A stretch of 64,000 bases of DNA. It comes from CAZAKO01 sp964546145. GTDB lineage: Bacteria; Fidelibacterota; UBA2242. Under the pieces are notes generated by a model. It saw only the letters and a list, made by a program, of their open reading frames with translations, did not search any database and was not told the DNA's origin. The first letter of the stretch is position 1, and every line of letters begins with the position of its first letter. Where the stretch lies: positions 1 through 64,000 of the forward strand of contig CAZJIU010000001.1 of NCBI GenBank assembly GCA_964546145.1. The letters run 5' to 3'. The translations under genes and the position numbers were made by a program. Below are positions 17,355-26,834 of the stretch, one piece after another.

Positions 17355-18899
17355 CTACAGCCAAAGTTGTCGGTCAAGACTGCGATACTGGATAGCTTCA
17401 GCTAAATGTTCCGGGCGAATATTTTCACATCTGGTTAAATCGGCGATCGTGCGTGAAACCTTCAGGATGCGATCATAGGCTCTGGCACTTAATCCTAATT
17501 TACTGATTGCGTTATGGAGTAGGGTTTCACCAGTTTTGTCAATCATGCAGAAGGTGCGGATTAACTTCGTTTCCATATGGGCGTTAGCGTAAATCCCTTT
17601 GTATTCTTTGAAACGCTGCAGTTGAATTAACCGGGTTGCCTGAACACGTTCGCGGATTTTATTGGAATATTCACCGGGAGCCTTGCGTGACAGATCGGAG
17701 ATTTTCACCGCTGGCACCTCGATATGAATGTCAATCCGATCCATCAAAGGACCCGATATTCGCGACATATATTTTTGTATCTGACCTGGGGAACAGGTGC
17801 ATTCATTATTTGGATCGGTGCGATAGCCACAGGGGCAAGGATTCATCGCTCCTACCAGGACGAAGTTAGCAGGATAGGAGAGCGACATCTGGGCTCGGCT
17901 AATAGTTACTATCCTGTTTTCCATAGGCTGCCGCAGGACTTCTAGCACATTCTTTTTAAATTCCGGTAATTCATCCAGGAAAAGCACGCCGTGGTGGCTG
18001 AGACTAACCTCGCCGGGACGTGGTATTTTTCCTCCGCCTACTAGTGCTGCATCGGAAATTGTATGATGCGGTGATCGGAAAGGGCGGATTGCTATAATTC
18101 CCTCTCCCGGCGGTACAAGTCCGGCAACCGAATGAATTTTTGTAGTTTCAAGAGCTTCATCCAGAGTTAAATTAGGCAATATAGTCGGAAACCGCTTTGC
18201 CAGCATAGTTTTTCCGGAACCAGGCGGCCCGATCATAATGATGTTGTGGGCTCCGGCAGCTGCAACTTCCAGTGCCCGCTTGGCATGCTCCTGACCTTTG
18301 ACATCGGCAAAATCCAGAACATACTTACGATGCTCCTCAAATAGTTCCTGGACGTTCACCGTAATCGGCTTGGGAGTGAGGTTGCCGTTAAGAAAATCAA
18401 TGGCTTCTGTCAAAGATTTGATGCCTACAACAGTGAGCCCGCCGGTGATGGCTGCTTCTTTTGCGTTCTCTTCGGGCAGAATGATTCCCTTGATATCGGT
18501 ATTGCTGATCGAGACTGCTATTGGTAATGCGCCTTTGATGCTGCGGAGTGAGCCGTCCAGCGACAACTCACCTAAAATTACATAGTCATTCAAAAGATTA
18601 GTAGACACAATTTTTGCCGCACTCAGGATTCCAATTGCTATTGGCAAATCGAGCGCACTGCCCTCTTTGCGGATATCAGCTGGAGCCAGATTTATTACTA
18701 CTTTGTTGCTTGGAATGAAATAGCCAGCATTTTTAATGGCCGAGGTAACCCGCTCCTTGCTCTCCTTAACTGCTCCCTCGGGTAGACCAACAGTGATGAA
18801 TCGGGGTACTTCGGCTCGGCTTAGACTGCATTCTACATTTACTATGTAGGCGTCAATCCCCAAAACGGCAGCGCTTTTAACCAGCGAAAACTTTGACAT
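17355..18899 (-). CDS. comM: YifB/ComM-family Mg-chelatase-like AAA+ ATPase
   Basis: The 514-residue protein has an N-terminal Lon-protease-like domain (about 1-170, with LAPADIRKEGSALDLPIA), an AAA+ domain with Walker A GPPGSGKT at 224-231, Walker B LFLDELPEF, the HHTISDAALVGGG motif, and an MNPCPCG cysteine cluster that may bind zinc. In naturally competent bacteria ComM is a hexameric helicase that extends branch migration of incoming DNA; in others its role is unclear. Length and motifs are complete. It stands alone, divergent from the gene at 19178. Confidence 0.93.
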   Translation of the reverse strand: MSKFSLVKSAAVLGIDAYIVNVECSLSRAEVPRFITVGLPEGAVKESKERVTSAIKNAGYFIPSNKVVINLAPADIRKEGSALDLPIAIGILSAAKIVSTNLLNDYVILGELSLDGSLRSIKGALPIAVSISNTDIKGIILPEENAKEAAITGGLTVVGIKSLTEAIDFLNGNLTPKPITVNVQELFEEHRKYVLDFADVKGQEHAKRALEVAAAGAHNIIMIGPPGSGKTMLAKRFPTILPNLTLDEALETTKIHSVAGLVPPGEGIIAIRPFRSPHHTISDAALVGGGKIPRPGEVSLSHHGVLFLDELPEFKKNVLEVLRQPMENRIVTISRAQMSLSYPANFVLVGAMNPCPCGYRTDPNNECTCSPGQIQKYMSRISGPLMDRIDIHIEVPAVKISDLSRKAPGEYSNKIRERVQATRLIQLQRFKEYKGIYANAHMETKLIRTFCMIDKTGETLLHNAISKLGLSARAYDRILKVSRTIADLTRCENIRPEHLAEAIQYRSLDRQLWL

Positions 18900-19006
18900 A
18901 TTCGCTTTCCTGTCTTATCTCTGTTGCAGTGAATATATCGGTTTTAACTAATTGTTACAATAGCTAATTAACCAGCACTGAAATTTCCCATGTTAAACTG
19001 ATTAAT

Positions 19007-19015
19007 ACTATATCA
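19007..19015 (-). promoter_or_regulatory. Candidate extended -10 promoter for comM
   Basis: On the minus strand the sequence is TGA followed by TATAGT, an extended -10 (TGn-TATAnT) element, about 110 bases before the comM ATG. A TTGACA lies further upstream, but 21 bases away, too far for an ideal -35. Confidence 0.35.
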
Positions 19016-19041
19016 TTTTGATTCAATTTGCTATGTCAATA

Positions 19042-19050
19042 TGATATAAT
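19042..19050 (+). promoter_or_regulatory. Candidate extended -10 promoter for the PDZ-barrel genes
   Basis: TGA-TATAAT at 19042-19050 is a consensus extended -10 element, about 127 bases before the ATG at 19178. A TTGATT lies 21 bases upstream, so recognition would rely on the extended -10. It is back to back with the comM candidate. Confidence 0.4.
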
Positions 19051-19177
19051 TTTTTCGGAATTTTCTTGGAATTTGGTGCTTAAAATATGTTTTCACGTCG
19101 AGAAATTTTTGTATCTAATTTTCTGGCATCTTAATTGAGAAAGACTATGGCAGATATTTAAAAAAGGAGTTAAAAAA

Positions 19178-20377
19178 ATGAGATTGTCCATTAGAAAATT
19201 CATCCAGTATCTGTTAATTCCATTTTCGATTCTTGCCCTTTATTGTCATCCTGCGCTGGCGGACGAAGGTCAGGAATCCAAAACACAACCAAAATACAAT
19301 TTGGGAAAGCAATACGAGATCGCGGCAAAAGAGCTAGAGAGCTGGTTTGTCGGTAGCCGTCCAAGTGAAAGCGAATTAAAAAAGGAAAAGGAAATAGATT
19401 CAGAACTGGGATTTTACCTGGATAACGTAAGCTTTAAGGATGTCTATGAATTGAATTACCCTGCCAATTATGGAGTACTCGTCAGCGGTGTTCGCGAGAA
19501 GAGTGCCAAGTTCGGTCTCGAACGGGGTGATATTATCTTTGAGGTTGAAGGTAAACCAGTCAAATATCTGGCGCATATGGAAGATATGCTGACTGATAGA
19601 GCAATTGGTGACAGTATTTCAATCAAGTATTTTAGAGGTGGTGAAACTTATCAAAAAATCCTGCTAATTCCTGCAAAAGAGGAGTCAGAGCAACGTTCTT
19701 CTGTATTTGACAGAAAGGTGATGCTGAAAAGCCCAGGTCTGGGTGGTGGTTCCTATCGGCCAATGTACTTAAACACTGATCTATCCACAGTTGACAATCT
19801 TTTCGAGGATTTAGGGGTAAAAGCCTTATCACCTTTGAATTCTGTATATCATGGATTTGAGTTGCAGGGTTTAATAGGCGATGGTTATTTTATTGGCGGC
19901 CTTGGTGGCTGGACGGGGTCAACTCAACAATGCTCCTACACTGTTGATGTCAATACCCCGGTTGAGCGTACTCTGCGTTACCGTTCCGGATTGGGTGGAG
20001 TTACCCTCGATAAAAGATTACGTACTGGTGATCGATGGTTACTGTCTTATGGGTTAATGCTCGGAGGTGGCGGCTCTAAAATTGAGGTTTACCAGACTGA
20101 GCAAGATATTGCCTGGGGCGATATTGACTCAACCAGTTCGTATAATAGCTATCTGCAATTTAAGAAAAATTACTTGTTACTCCAGCCCCACATAGCCTTG
20201 ACTTATCGGGTTTTGCCGGTCTTTTGGATTAAGATCGAAGCGGGGTATATGCTTAGCTATTCTAAGAGTGGCTGGCGTAATATTCTCCATGACGAAAAGT
20301 ATGATGTTGCTGGCCCTAGTAATGAAACTTCGCTTAACGGCTTGACTATTAGTATCTCACCTTGGTTCGGTTTCTAA
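19178..20377 (+). CDS. Secreted PDZ-domain protein with a C-terminal barrel-like domain (paralogue 1)
   Basis: The 399-residue protein starts with a signal peptide (about 1-29, ending ALA-DE). A charged helical stretch follows, then a PDZ domain (about 77-168; the core reads GVLVSGV and GLERGDIIFEVEG). After a linker, residues 215-399 are rich in alternating hydrophobic strands and aromatic residues and end in aromatic F, like a small outer-membrane barrel. No protease domain is present, so this is not a DegP-type enzyme. The next gene is a clear paralogue, sharing GVTLD/GMTLD, YLLLQP/YYIIQP and SGWR/NGWR motifs. A strong AAAAAAGGAG site precedes the ATG. I do not recognise a named family. 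Confidence 0.7.
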   Translation: MRLSIRKFIQYLLIPFSILALYCHPALADEGQESKTQPKYNLGKQYEIAAKELESWFVGSRPSESELKKEKEIDSELGFYLDNVSFKDVYELNYPANYGVLVSGVREKSAKFGLERGDIIFEVEGKPVKYLAHMEDMLTDRAIGDSISIKYFRGGETYQKILLIPAKEESEQRSSVFDRKVMLKSPGLGGGSYRPMYLNTDLSTVDNLFEDLGVKALSPLNSVYHGFELQGLIGDGYFIGGLGGWTGSTQQCSYTVDVNTPVERTLRYRSGLGGVTLDKRLRTGDRWLLSYGLMLGGGGSKIEVYQTEQDIAWGDIDSTSSYNSYLQFKKNYLLLQPHIALTYRVLPVFWIKIEAGYMLSYSKSGWRNILHDEKYDVAGPSNETSLNGLTISISPWFGF

Positions 20378-20418
20378 TTGGGTCAATTCTTAGAAGTATG
20401 AATATGAAAGGGAATACA

Positions 20419-21702
20419 ATGAAAAATTTAAAATCAAACCCGAGTTTAGTAATTCAGAAATCCATTGAATACTGTGTGATCATCATGATTATCTCGTGGC
20501 TCTTATTCATCTCCAGGATTATGTTTGCTCAGACAATCACCAATGATGAACAGACGCCGGAGAAGGAGGTAGAACTGTACTGGAGTTCACCAGAAGATAC
20601 GCTTACCGCCGATACCCTTGCTATCGAACCCGGTCCCCATTCCAAGCCTTATGTCGGACTAGTTTTTGGGTGGGATATGGATTTTGAAAAGGCGCAGGAT
20701 ATGCATTATCCATATAACTATGGTGCTTACGTCGATGAGGTCAAGCCGGGTGGACCGGCGGAAACTGCCGGAATTAAAGAATCCGATATCATTACTAGTG
20801 TCGGTGAAGACAAAGTCCAATATAATGATCAATTTGCGCAGCTGATCGAAACTCATAACGTTGGCGATACGGTACCTATAATCCTGTTTCGTAACAACAA
20901 AATGATAAAGACTAGTATTGTACTGGCGGCAGTACCCGAGCCTATCTCACCAGTTGAAGAAGAGAAGGAAGTAGAACCCGAGATTCATATCGAGACTACA
21001 AAATACCCATACTACTCCAGTTTTGGTCAAGGGGTTCTCGCCTGGGATTTGGCGTTCTATGCGCCTGACAACAGGGAATTTTTCAATCTGATAGAAGGTT
21101 TAGGATACTCCTCTCTACTGGAGGGCAAAACGGTCAATAATAAGATTTACCAGGGATTGAAACTAAATGGCTTCCAGATTGTGCCGGGTGATCATGGTGA
21201 CGCAGTTCAGGTTGGCTTTGCCCGGGCTAATGGTAATATAGACCGGCATCGGTTGATCACTGAAGGTGGACAGACATTCCAGCGCAATTTGAATTATAGT
21301 ATGAGTTATTGGGGCATGACCCTCGATGCTAGAGCTATGTTTTTTAATCGGTTGGTATTGTCAGCCGGAATCCTGGGTGGATTCATGGAGACGGAATTAG
21401 CACTCTACCAGAATAATGGCAATGTCGGCTGGAATCAGATTAATCAGACCCTGGTAGATCAAAAGCAGAACTACCTGAGTGTTGAGAAGGGTTACTATAT
21501 TATTCAGCCAAACGCCGCCCTGTTATTGCGTTTGGCCGGTGATTTTGGTGTCCAATTTAAGGTTGGTTATTTCTATGGAATACCAAGATATAATGGCTGG
21601 AGAGTAGCAACCCATGATCGGGAATCCAATGTCCTTGAATCACCAAATTCTTCGATTGGCGGTTTCACTTTCTCCGTCGGTCCAGCTCTTATTATAAATT
21701 GA
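20419..21702 (+). CDS. Secreted PDZ-domain protein with a C-terminal barrel-like domain (paralogue 2)
   Basis: The 427-residue protein has one long N-terminal hydrophobic segment (about 18-37, signal peptide or anchor), an acidic linker, a PDZ domain (about 78-172, with the YGAYVDEVKPGGPAETAGI core), a proline- and glutamate-rich linker (175-190), then a barrel-like domain (about 205-427) homologous to that of the preceding gene. The PDZ carries the more typical GGPAETAGI carboxylate loop. I choose ATG 20419, five bases after AAAGGGA; upstream in-frame starts add residues overlapping the first gene. A terminator follows at 21748, so the pair probably forms a two-gene unit. Confidence 0.7.
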   Translation: MKNLKSNPSLVIQKSIEYCVIIMIISWLLFISRIMFAQTITNDEQTPEKEVELYWSSPEDTLTADTLAIEPGPHSKPYVGLVFGWDMDFEKAQDMHYPYNYGAYVDEVKPGGPAETAGIKESDIITSVGEDKVQYNDQFAQLIETHNVGDTVPIILFRNNKMIKTSIVLAAVPEPISPVEEEKEVEPEIHIETTKYPYYSSFGQGVLAWDLAFYAPDNREFFNLIEGLGYSSLLEGKTVNNKIYQGLKLNGFQIVPGDHGDAVQVGFARANGNIDRHRLITEGGQTFQRNLNYSMSYWGMTLDARAMFFNRLVLSAGILGGFMETELALYQNNGNVGWNQINQTLVDQKQNYLSVEKGYYIIQPNAALLLRLAGDFGVQFKVGYFYGIPRYNGWRVATHDRESNVLESPNSSIGGFTFSVGPALIIN

Positions 21703-21747
21703 GTTCAATTTTCGTTTGACATTTTTCTCTCCCCAATACCCCACCGC

Positions 21748-21775
21748 ACGCGCCCCCAAAGGGCGCGTTTGTTTT
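21748..21775 (+). terminator. Rho-independent terminator after the PDZ-barrel pair
   Basis: Perfect arms ACGCGCCC (21748-21755) and GGGCGCGT (21761-21768) enclose a 5-base loop and are followed by TTGTTTT. It is GC-rich in otherwise AT-rich surroundings and sits 45 bases after the stop codon. Confidence 0.85.
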
Positions 21776-21846
21776 GATGAGGATTTTGATTTTACCTAAA
21801 ACTATTGAATAAAAAGAAACAATGATGTAGCTTCCTATCGAAGATC

Positions 21847-22419
21847 ATGTTTGACACAATTGCAGACCGACTCATCACGACCATTATCTCAATTGGTTCA
21901 TTGATTTTCCCATTTATTGAGAGCATTGAGCCGATATTCACTGATGTTCAGTTTGAAGTAGTGGGGAATTCACTATATCTGTCAGCCACGCTTGAGAATT
22001 GCTATACCGAAGAGCTGGATAAGGTAATCTCCTCAGGTCAGTCGGTCATTGTGAGGTTTGAAGCTGAACTTTTTAGTGAAAAGGCTAGGAAACTTGTTCT
22101 GAAGCAAGAATTTTTCCGGTCCGTGCGGTATAATCTATTGGACAAACAATACGAAGTCTATTTGTCAGAAAGGGAGACACACCTGTTATTGAAAGACATC
22201 GCCCAGGTTCATCAAAATCTTGCGACTCTTAAGGATGTGAAGATCATTGATTCCTCGAATTTAAAGCGTGGGCAGCAGTACTATATTCGCCTGACCGCAT
22301 TGCTTGAGAATATTACTTTCATTGGCGGGGAATCGGAACTCGACTTGATGCTTTTTTGGAATAATCACTGTCCAATCGTAAATACCAGCAGCTTTAATTC
22401 GACAATTTTTGTGCAGTAA
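21847..22419 (+). CDS. DUF4390-like protein upstream of an NtrY-type kinase
   Basis: The 190-residue protein has a hydrophobic N-terminal segment (about 8-25, signal or anchor) followed by a beta-rich domain. The order of features (a DVQFEVVGNSLYLSATLE start, a VIVRFEAELF strand, RSVRYNLLDKQYEV, and the late GQQYYIRL strand) matches DUF4390 as I know it. In other bacteria DUF4390 genes also lie just before an NtrY-like sensor kinase, which agrees with the next gene here, 13 bases downstream. The role is unknown; it may be a periplasmic accessory to the kinase. Confidence 0.65.
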   Translation: MFDTIADRLITTIISIGSLIFPFIESIEPIFTDVQFEVVGNSLYLSATLENCYTEELDKVISSGQSVIVRFEAELFSEKARKLVLKQEFFRSVRYNLLDKQYEVYLSERETHLLLKDIAQVHQNLATLKDVKIIDSSNLKRGQQYYIRLTALLENITFIGGESELDLMLFWNNHCPIVNTSSFNSTIFVQ

Positions 22420-22432
22420 CTTATCCGATAAT

Positions 22433-23393
22433 ATGAAAAAATTATTGCCATCTTTTAGAATCCAGATAATCGTCGTATTTTTGCTCCTTTTAGTAATTTC
22501 GATCCTGTTTACACGGATGTTTTTCTTGAAGAGTTTTAACTCTTTCTTGCAGCGGATTTCCCAGCAGGATGTCACTCTTCAGTTAAATCGTTTGTATGAT
22601 AAGTACGCACCTAATCTGCCGCCGGGAGAAATTGAGAAATTCAAACAGGAGATAGAGGCCTTAATGATTAATCAGTCCCGGACTGATCTCGCCGTAGATC
22701 TTTATCGCAGAGAGGTGACAATCTACTCGATTTATATTTTTGTCTTCGTGCTATTGGCGGTTTTGATCATATTTCTATTATCAATCAATCTGATTACACG
22801 ACCGCTCCGCAGATTGCAGGCAGCGACCCGGGCGCTTGCCGCCGGTGATACCGACATTCAGGTTCGGGAAAACCGTTTCTCACCAATTAATGACCTGATA
22901 ATTTCTTTTAACCAGATGGTTCGGGAAATTAATCGGCAGCGGCAGCGGGCAATCGAGGCGGAGAAGCAGCTGATTTGGAAAGAGATTGCGCGGGTCATGG
23001 CACATGAAATTAAAAATCCGCTTACTCCAATNNNNNNNNNNNNNNNNNNNNNNNNNNNNNNNNNNNNNNNNNNNNNNNNNNNNNNNNNNNNNNNNNNNNN
23101 NNNNNNNNNNNNNNNNNNNNNNNNNNNNNNNGGGTAAACTCACCATATCCGTCGGCATTGAAAAATCCAGCTTCTCAATCGCTTTTAAGGATAATGGACC
23201 GGGGGTAAGGGCTGAAGATATGCATAAAATATTTGAGCCGTACTTTACCACAAAGCGCAAAGGTACCGGTCTCGGTCTGGCGGTGGTCAAAAGAATTGTG
23301 GAAAATCACGAAGGCGAAGTAGCAATTGCTTCCCAATCTCCCGGTGGGACTACCGTGACGATTAGTTTACCAATAATTTCAACTAATGAATAA
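22433..23393 (+). CDS. NtrY-like sensor histidine kinase, interrupted by an assembly gap
   Basis: Before the gap the protein shows a first membrane helix (about 10-31), a short periplasmic region, a second helix (about 98-122), a HAMP domain (about 120-175), and the H box HEIKNPLTP with phosphoacceptor H191. After the gap come the ATP-binding motifs DNGPGV, FEPYFTTK and GTGLGL. The frames before and after the 100 N do not agree, but the two parts join in frame if the true gap is a multiple of three; from other NtrY kinases, about 350-400 missing bases are expected. I read it as one intact gene and not a pseudogene. It signals to the NtrC-type regulator 13 bases downstream. The ATG at 22433 is preferred to an upstream GTG at 22409. 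Confidence 0.88.
23032..23131. other. Assembly gap (100 N)
   Basis: Exactly 100 N fill the region between the H box and the ATP-binding domain of the sensor kinase. A round 100 is a convention for gaps of unknown length in scaffolds; the kinase suggests the true gap is longer. Confidence 0.99.
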
Positions 23394-23406
23394 AATGGAT
23401 TAGCTA

Positions 23407-24768
23407 ATGCAAATACTCATTGTTGATGATGAAAAAAACATTCGCCTCTCTTTGTCGAATTTACTGCGGGATGAGGGGCATCAGGTCTTAATGGCGGAAA
23501 GTGGTGAAGAGGGACTTCGACAAATTGGAAAGAATCCGATTGATTTGATCTTTCTCGATGTGAAACTGCCTAAAATGAATGGCATCGAAGCACTCCAGCA
23601 GATTAAAAAGGAGAATCCAGAGATAGATATCCTGATGATTTCCGGTAATAGTGATATTGACACTGCGGTAAAAGCGGTCAAATTGGGTGCCTATGACTTT
23701 ATGGAAAAACCACTGTCAATGCCTAAAATTCTGATCACGGTTCAAAACCTAACTGAGAAACGCAGGCTGTTGCAAAAATCTATCATTGGGACAGAAGAAC
23801 ATGAGCTCCGCTATCAACTGATTGGTGAGTCACCCCAAATTAACAACGTCCGCCAGATGATTACCCGGGTTGCCAAAACCGATGCTAAGGTGCTGATTAC
23901 GGGGGAGAGCGGAACCGGCAAGGAACTGGTGGCTTATGCTATTCATAGACTGAGCCAGCGATCAAGCTCCCCGTTTGTGACTTTCAACAGCGCGGCAATT
24001 CCCAAGGAATTAGTCGAGAGTGAACTCTTTGGCTATGAGAAGGGTGCTTTTACCGGTGCTGATCGTCGTAAGCCGGGAAAGCTGGAAATGGCAAATGGCG
24101 GTACCCTCTTTCTGGATGAAATTGGTGATATGAATCTTGATGCTCAATCGAAAATTCTACGAGTCATAGAGCAGGGTCAGTTTGAACGGGTCGGCGGTAA
24201 TCAGAGCATTAAAATTGATGTCCGGATTCTGGCTGCCACTAATCGTGAGATTAAGGCAATGGTCTCACAGGGAACATTTAGAGAAGATCTGTTTTACCGT
24301 CTGAATGTCGTCCCGATTTTTTTACCACCCTTGAGAGAACGAGAGGGCGATGTCGCGGTTCTGATTGACTATTATCTGGCGTACTATGCCCGGGAAATGA
24401 AGGTTGCGCAAAAATCTTTTTCAAAGGACGCACTTGAACTACTGTATGAGTACAAGTATCCCGGGAATATTCGCGAACTTAAGAACCTGATTGAGCGGCT
24501 TTACATTCTCACTGAGGACAGGACCATCAGCAAGGGTGATGTATTACCTAATTTACATCCTGAGGCTCTGACCGATAAATCTACTGACGAATTTATTACC
24601 GAAACGAACTTTAATCGGGCTAAAGCTGCTTTTGAGAAACATTATCTTATGAGAAAATTGAAATCCGTCAACTGGAATATCAGTCGTGCTGCGGTTGAGC
24701 TTGGTTTGCAGCAGTCCAATCTATCGCGCAAGCTAAAATCGCTGGGGATAGAGATTCCTTCCCGCTAA
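23407..24768 (+). CDS. NtrC-family sigma-54-dependent response regulator
   Basis: The 453-residue protein has a receiver domain (1-120, acidic pair D7/D8, phosphoacceptor D51, and the K in MEKP), a sigma-54 activator AAA+ domain (about 140-375, Walker A GESGTGKE at 166-173, GAFTGA at 213-218, Walker B LFLDEIGD at 234-241), and a Fis-type helix-turn-helix (about 405-450). The complete GAFTGA loop shows that it should activate RNA polymerase with sigma-54 (RpoN). It is probably phosphorylated by the NtrY-like kinase just upstream. I found no -24/-12 promoter in the window that could be assigned to it. Confidence 0.95.
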   Translation: MQILIVDDEKNIRLSLSNLLRDEGHQVLMAESGEEGLRQIGKNPIDLIFLDVKLPKMNGIEALQQIKKENPEIDILMISGNSDIDTAVKAVKLGAYDFMEKPLSMPKILITVQNLTEKRRLLQKSIIGTEEHELRYQLIGESPQINNVRQMITRVAKTDAKVLITGESGTGKELVAYAIHRLSQRSSSPFVTFNSAAIPKELVESELFGYEKGAFTGADRRKPGKLEMANGGTLFLDEIGDMNLDAQSKILRVIEQGQFERVGGNQSIKIDVRILAATNREIKAMVSQGTFREDLFYRLNVVPIFLPPLREREGDVAVLIDYYLAYYAREMKVAQKSFSKDALELLYEYKYPGNIRELKNLIERLYILTEDRTISKGDVLPNLHPEALTDKSTDEFITETNFNRAKAAFEKHYLMRKLKSVNWNISRAAVELGLQQSNLSRKLKSLGIEIPSR

Positions 24769-24789
24769 GCTTGGTGTAGATTTTCTTGT

Positions 24790-25881
24790 TTATTTTGCGA
24801 TGTTTGACGCTAGTCTGCTGCCGTAGGACAACCAGAAGGATTCGCACTTATTGATCTCTTGTTCAATTCTACCACAGATGTTATCCCGATGGGATTTGGC
24901 TGCCAGTTTGATGGCGTTGGTAATTGCTTTGGCCTTTGAGCGCCCGTGAGCTTTGATTACTATTTTTTTGAAGCCTAAAAATGGTGCCCCGCCGTATTCG
25001 GAATAATCGGTAGTGCTTTTGAGCTGCTTAATGCCGCTGGATAGGGCAATCAGTCCTAGGCGCCATAGAAAACGTCGTTTGAAAGCGTAGCGTCCCAGAT
25101 GCGAGAGTGTTTCGGCAACTCCTTCAATGGTTTTCGTTACGATATTGCCGACGTATCCTTCGGTTACAACGACATCGGAAAGGCCTAACATAACGTCATT
25201 ACCCTCAATGTTGCCGATAAAATTAATTTCCGGCATCTCGCTGAGCATTTTGTAAACTTTACTCAACAAATCACCACCCTTGTAAGCCTCTTTGCCAATA
25301 TTTAGCAGTGCTACCGTCGGATTTTGGATTCCTTTGATGTCAGAGGCGTAAATCTTTCCCATCAGGGCAAATTGAATCATATCTTCAGCGGTGCAGTGAA
25401 TATTTGCACCAATATCCAGGATCAAAGAGAAGTGATCCTTACGCCCTTGGGCATTTCTGGTAGGGTAAACCGAGGCAATTGCGGTTTTTCGGACTCTCGA
25501 TATTCTGGGGATGTTGAGTGATGCGGCAAGAACGTAAGCGCCGGTATTACCCGCTGAAACCATTCCCTGGGCTCTGTTTTCGGCACACAATTTTGCAGCC
25601 AGCAACATGGATGAATTTTGTTTGTTACGAATGGCTTCCCGGGGTGTATCATCCATGGTAACGACCTGATCAGTGTGCACAATTTCGATCTGGTCATGAT
25701 TATATTCGGTATTATCTAGTATCCGGTTAATCTGATTTTCATCACCGATCAGGATTACGTGAACCGGGGACTCGATTGTGGCTGCAGCTGCTCCTGCTAC
25801 TATCTCCTCAGGAGCATTATCACCCCCCATCGCATCCACGGCGATGGAAGTGATTGCTTCAATATTGGGTTTTTTACTCAT
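24790..25881 (-). CDS. plsX: Phosphate acyltransferase PlsX
   Basis: Converts acyl-ACP to acyl-phosphate, the first step of the PlsX/PlsY route to phospholipids, at the membrane surface. The protein has the VDAMGGDNAPEEIV start, TDQVVTMDD and RNKQNSSM motifs, and a YVGNIVTKTIEG segment. ATG 25881 gives 363 residues; an upstream TTG at 25902 adds seven residues and has no better ribosome site. The C-terminus is about 20 residues longer than usual. Its usual neighbours (rpmF, fabH, fabD) are absent here; queG lies 35 bases upstream. Confidence 0.95.
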   Translation of the reverse strand: MSKKPNIEAITSIAVDAMGGDNAPEEIVAGAAAATIESPVHVILIGDENQINRILDNTEYNHDQIEIVHTDQVVTMDDTPREAIRNKQNSSMLLAAKLCAENRAQGMVSAGNTGAYVLAASLNIPRISRVRKTAIASVYPTRNAQGRKDHFSLILDIGANIHCTAEDMIQFALMGKIYASDIKGIQNPTVALLNIGKEAYKGGDLLSKVYKMLSEMPEINFIGNIEGNDVMLGLSDVVVTEGYVGNIVTKTIEGVAETLSHLGRYAFKRRFLWRLGLIALSSGIKQLKSTTDYSEYGGAPFLGFKKIVIKAHGRSKAKAITNAIKLAAKSHRDNICGRIEQEINKCESFWLSYGSRLASNIAK

Positions 25882-25916
25882 ATTTAAATTTAATTCTTTC
25901 AATTATTTTACGAAAA

Positions 25917-26834
25917 TTATTTACCAAGCAGGGCCCGTAGGTTACGATAGAATCTATTATACTTTAATCTCCCAATCGAGCTTTGTTTGAACTGCAATCT
26001 AAATTCCTCTTCGGTAATTGCCAACCATTCTGGTTCAGTTTTTTGAAAATAATTCCAGAGACTCAGGTAGGCTGGATCAGTTTTGTTCTCAGCCCATTTT
26101 TGATTCCAGGGACAGCACTCCTGACAGATGTCGCATCCGTAAAGCCAGTTTTCGAATTTGGATATTTCAAGATCGGTAAGATTGCCTTTCTTTTCAATAG
26201 TTAAATAAGAGATACACTGCCGGGCGTCTATCAATCCCGGGGCGATGATTGCACCGGTTGGGCAGGCATCCATACAAGCTCGACAGCTGCCGCAGAGATT
26301 TTCAGCTTTTAAATTATTTTCGAAGGGTAAGTTCAGCAGAATTATTCCTAAAAAACAGTACGAGCCTTGGTTTTTGACGATTAGAATCGAGTTCTTGCCA
26401 ATCCATCCCAGACCAGCTTGCTCGGCAAGCGCTTTCTCAATTGCCGGACCACTGTCAACAAATATTTTGCTAATGATGCCCGGATTATCGTGCCGAAGAT
26501 TATTTAAAAGTAGATTCAATTTACGTTTAATAACTAGATGATAATCCATTCCCCATGCGTGACGAGAGATGCGCACCGTATTGCCGGGATATGCCCGCTG
26601 ACAATAATATTTGTCGGCAACTACCAACGCCGATTTCGCCCAGGGGAATTTTTGACGTAGATCAAAGTGCGATGCTAAATCTTTCTTCATCCAACTCATA
26701 GTGCCCTGGTAGCCAGATTCTAGCCATAAAAGTAACCTTTGCCGATAGTGATTATCTACATAGGGTGGCGAGATGCCGACAGCGACGAATCCACACTGGA
26801 GAGCTAGTTGCTTTATACGATCGAATGAATCCAT
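25917..26834 (-). CDS. queG: Epoxyqueuosine reductase
   Basis: A cobalamin-dependent iron-sulfur enzyme that reduces epoxyqueuosine in tRNA to queuosine, the last step. The 305-residue form starts at ATG 26834, giving the usual MDSFDRIKQLALQCGF start; TTG 26867 is less likely. The two [4Fe-4S] cluster motifs are present: CGSCRACMDACP and, later, CDICQECCPW, with a further C in QCIS. D-S-G-P (VDSGPAIEKALAEQAGLGWIGK) marks the conserved active-site region. QueA, an earlier enzyme of the pathway, is encoded at 48575 in this window. Confidence 0.95.
   Translation of the reverse strand: MDSFDRIKQLALQCGFVAVGISPPYVDNHYRQRLLLWLESGYQGTMSWMKKDLASHFDLRQKFPWAKSALVVADKYYCQRAYPGNTVRISRHAWGMDYHLVIKRKLNLLLNNLRHDNPGIISKIFVDSGPAIEKALAEQAGLGWIGKNSILIVKNQGSYCFLGIILLNLPFENNLKAENLCGSCRACMDACPTGAIIAPGLIDARQCISYLTIEKKGNLTDLEISKFENWLYGCDICQECCPWNQKWAENKTDPAYLSLWNYFQKTEPEWLAITEEEFRLQFKQSSIGRLKYNRFYRNLRALLGK

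Noticed and set aside
22433..23393. A frameshifted sensor-kinase pseudogene
   Set aside because: The frame change falls exactly in a 100-N gap of conventional size, so the true frame is unknown.
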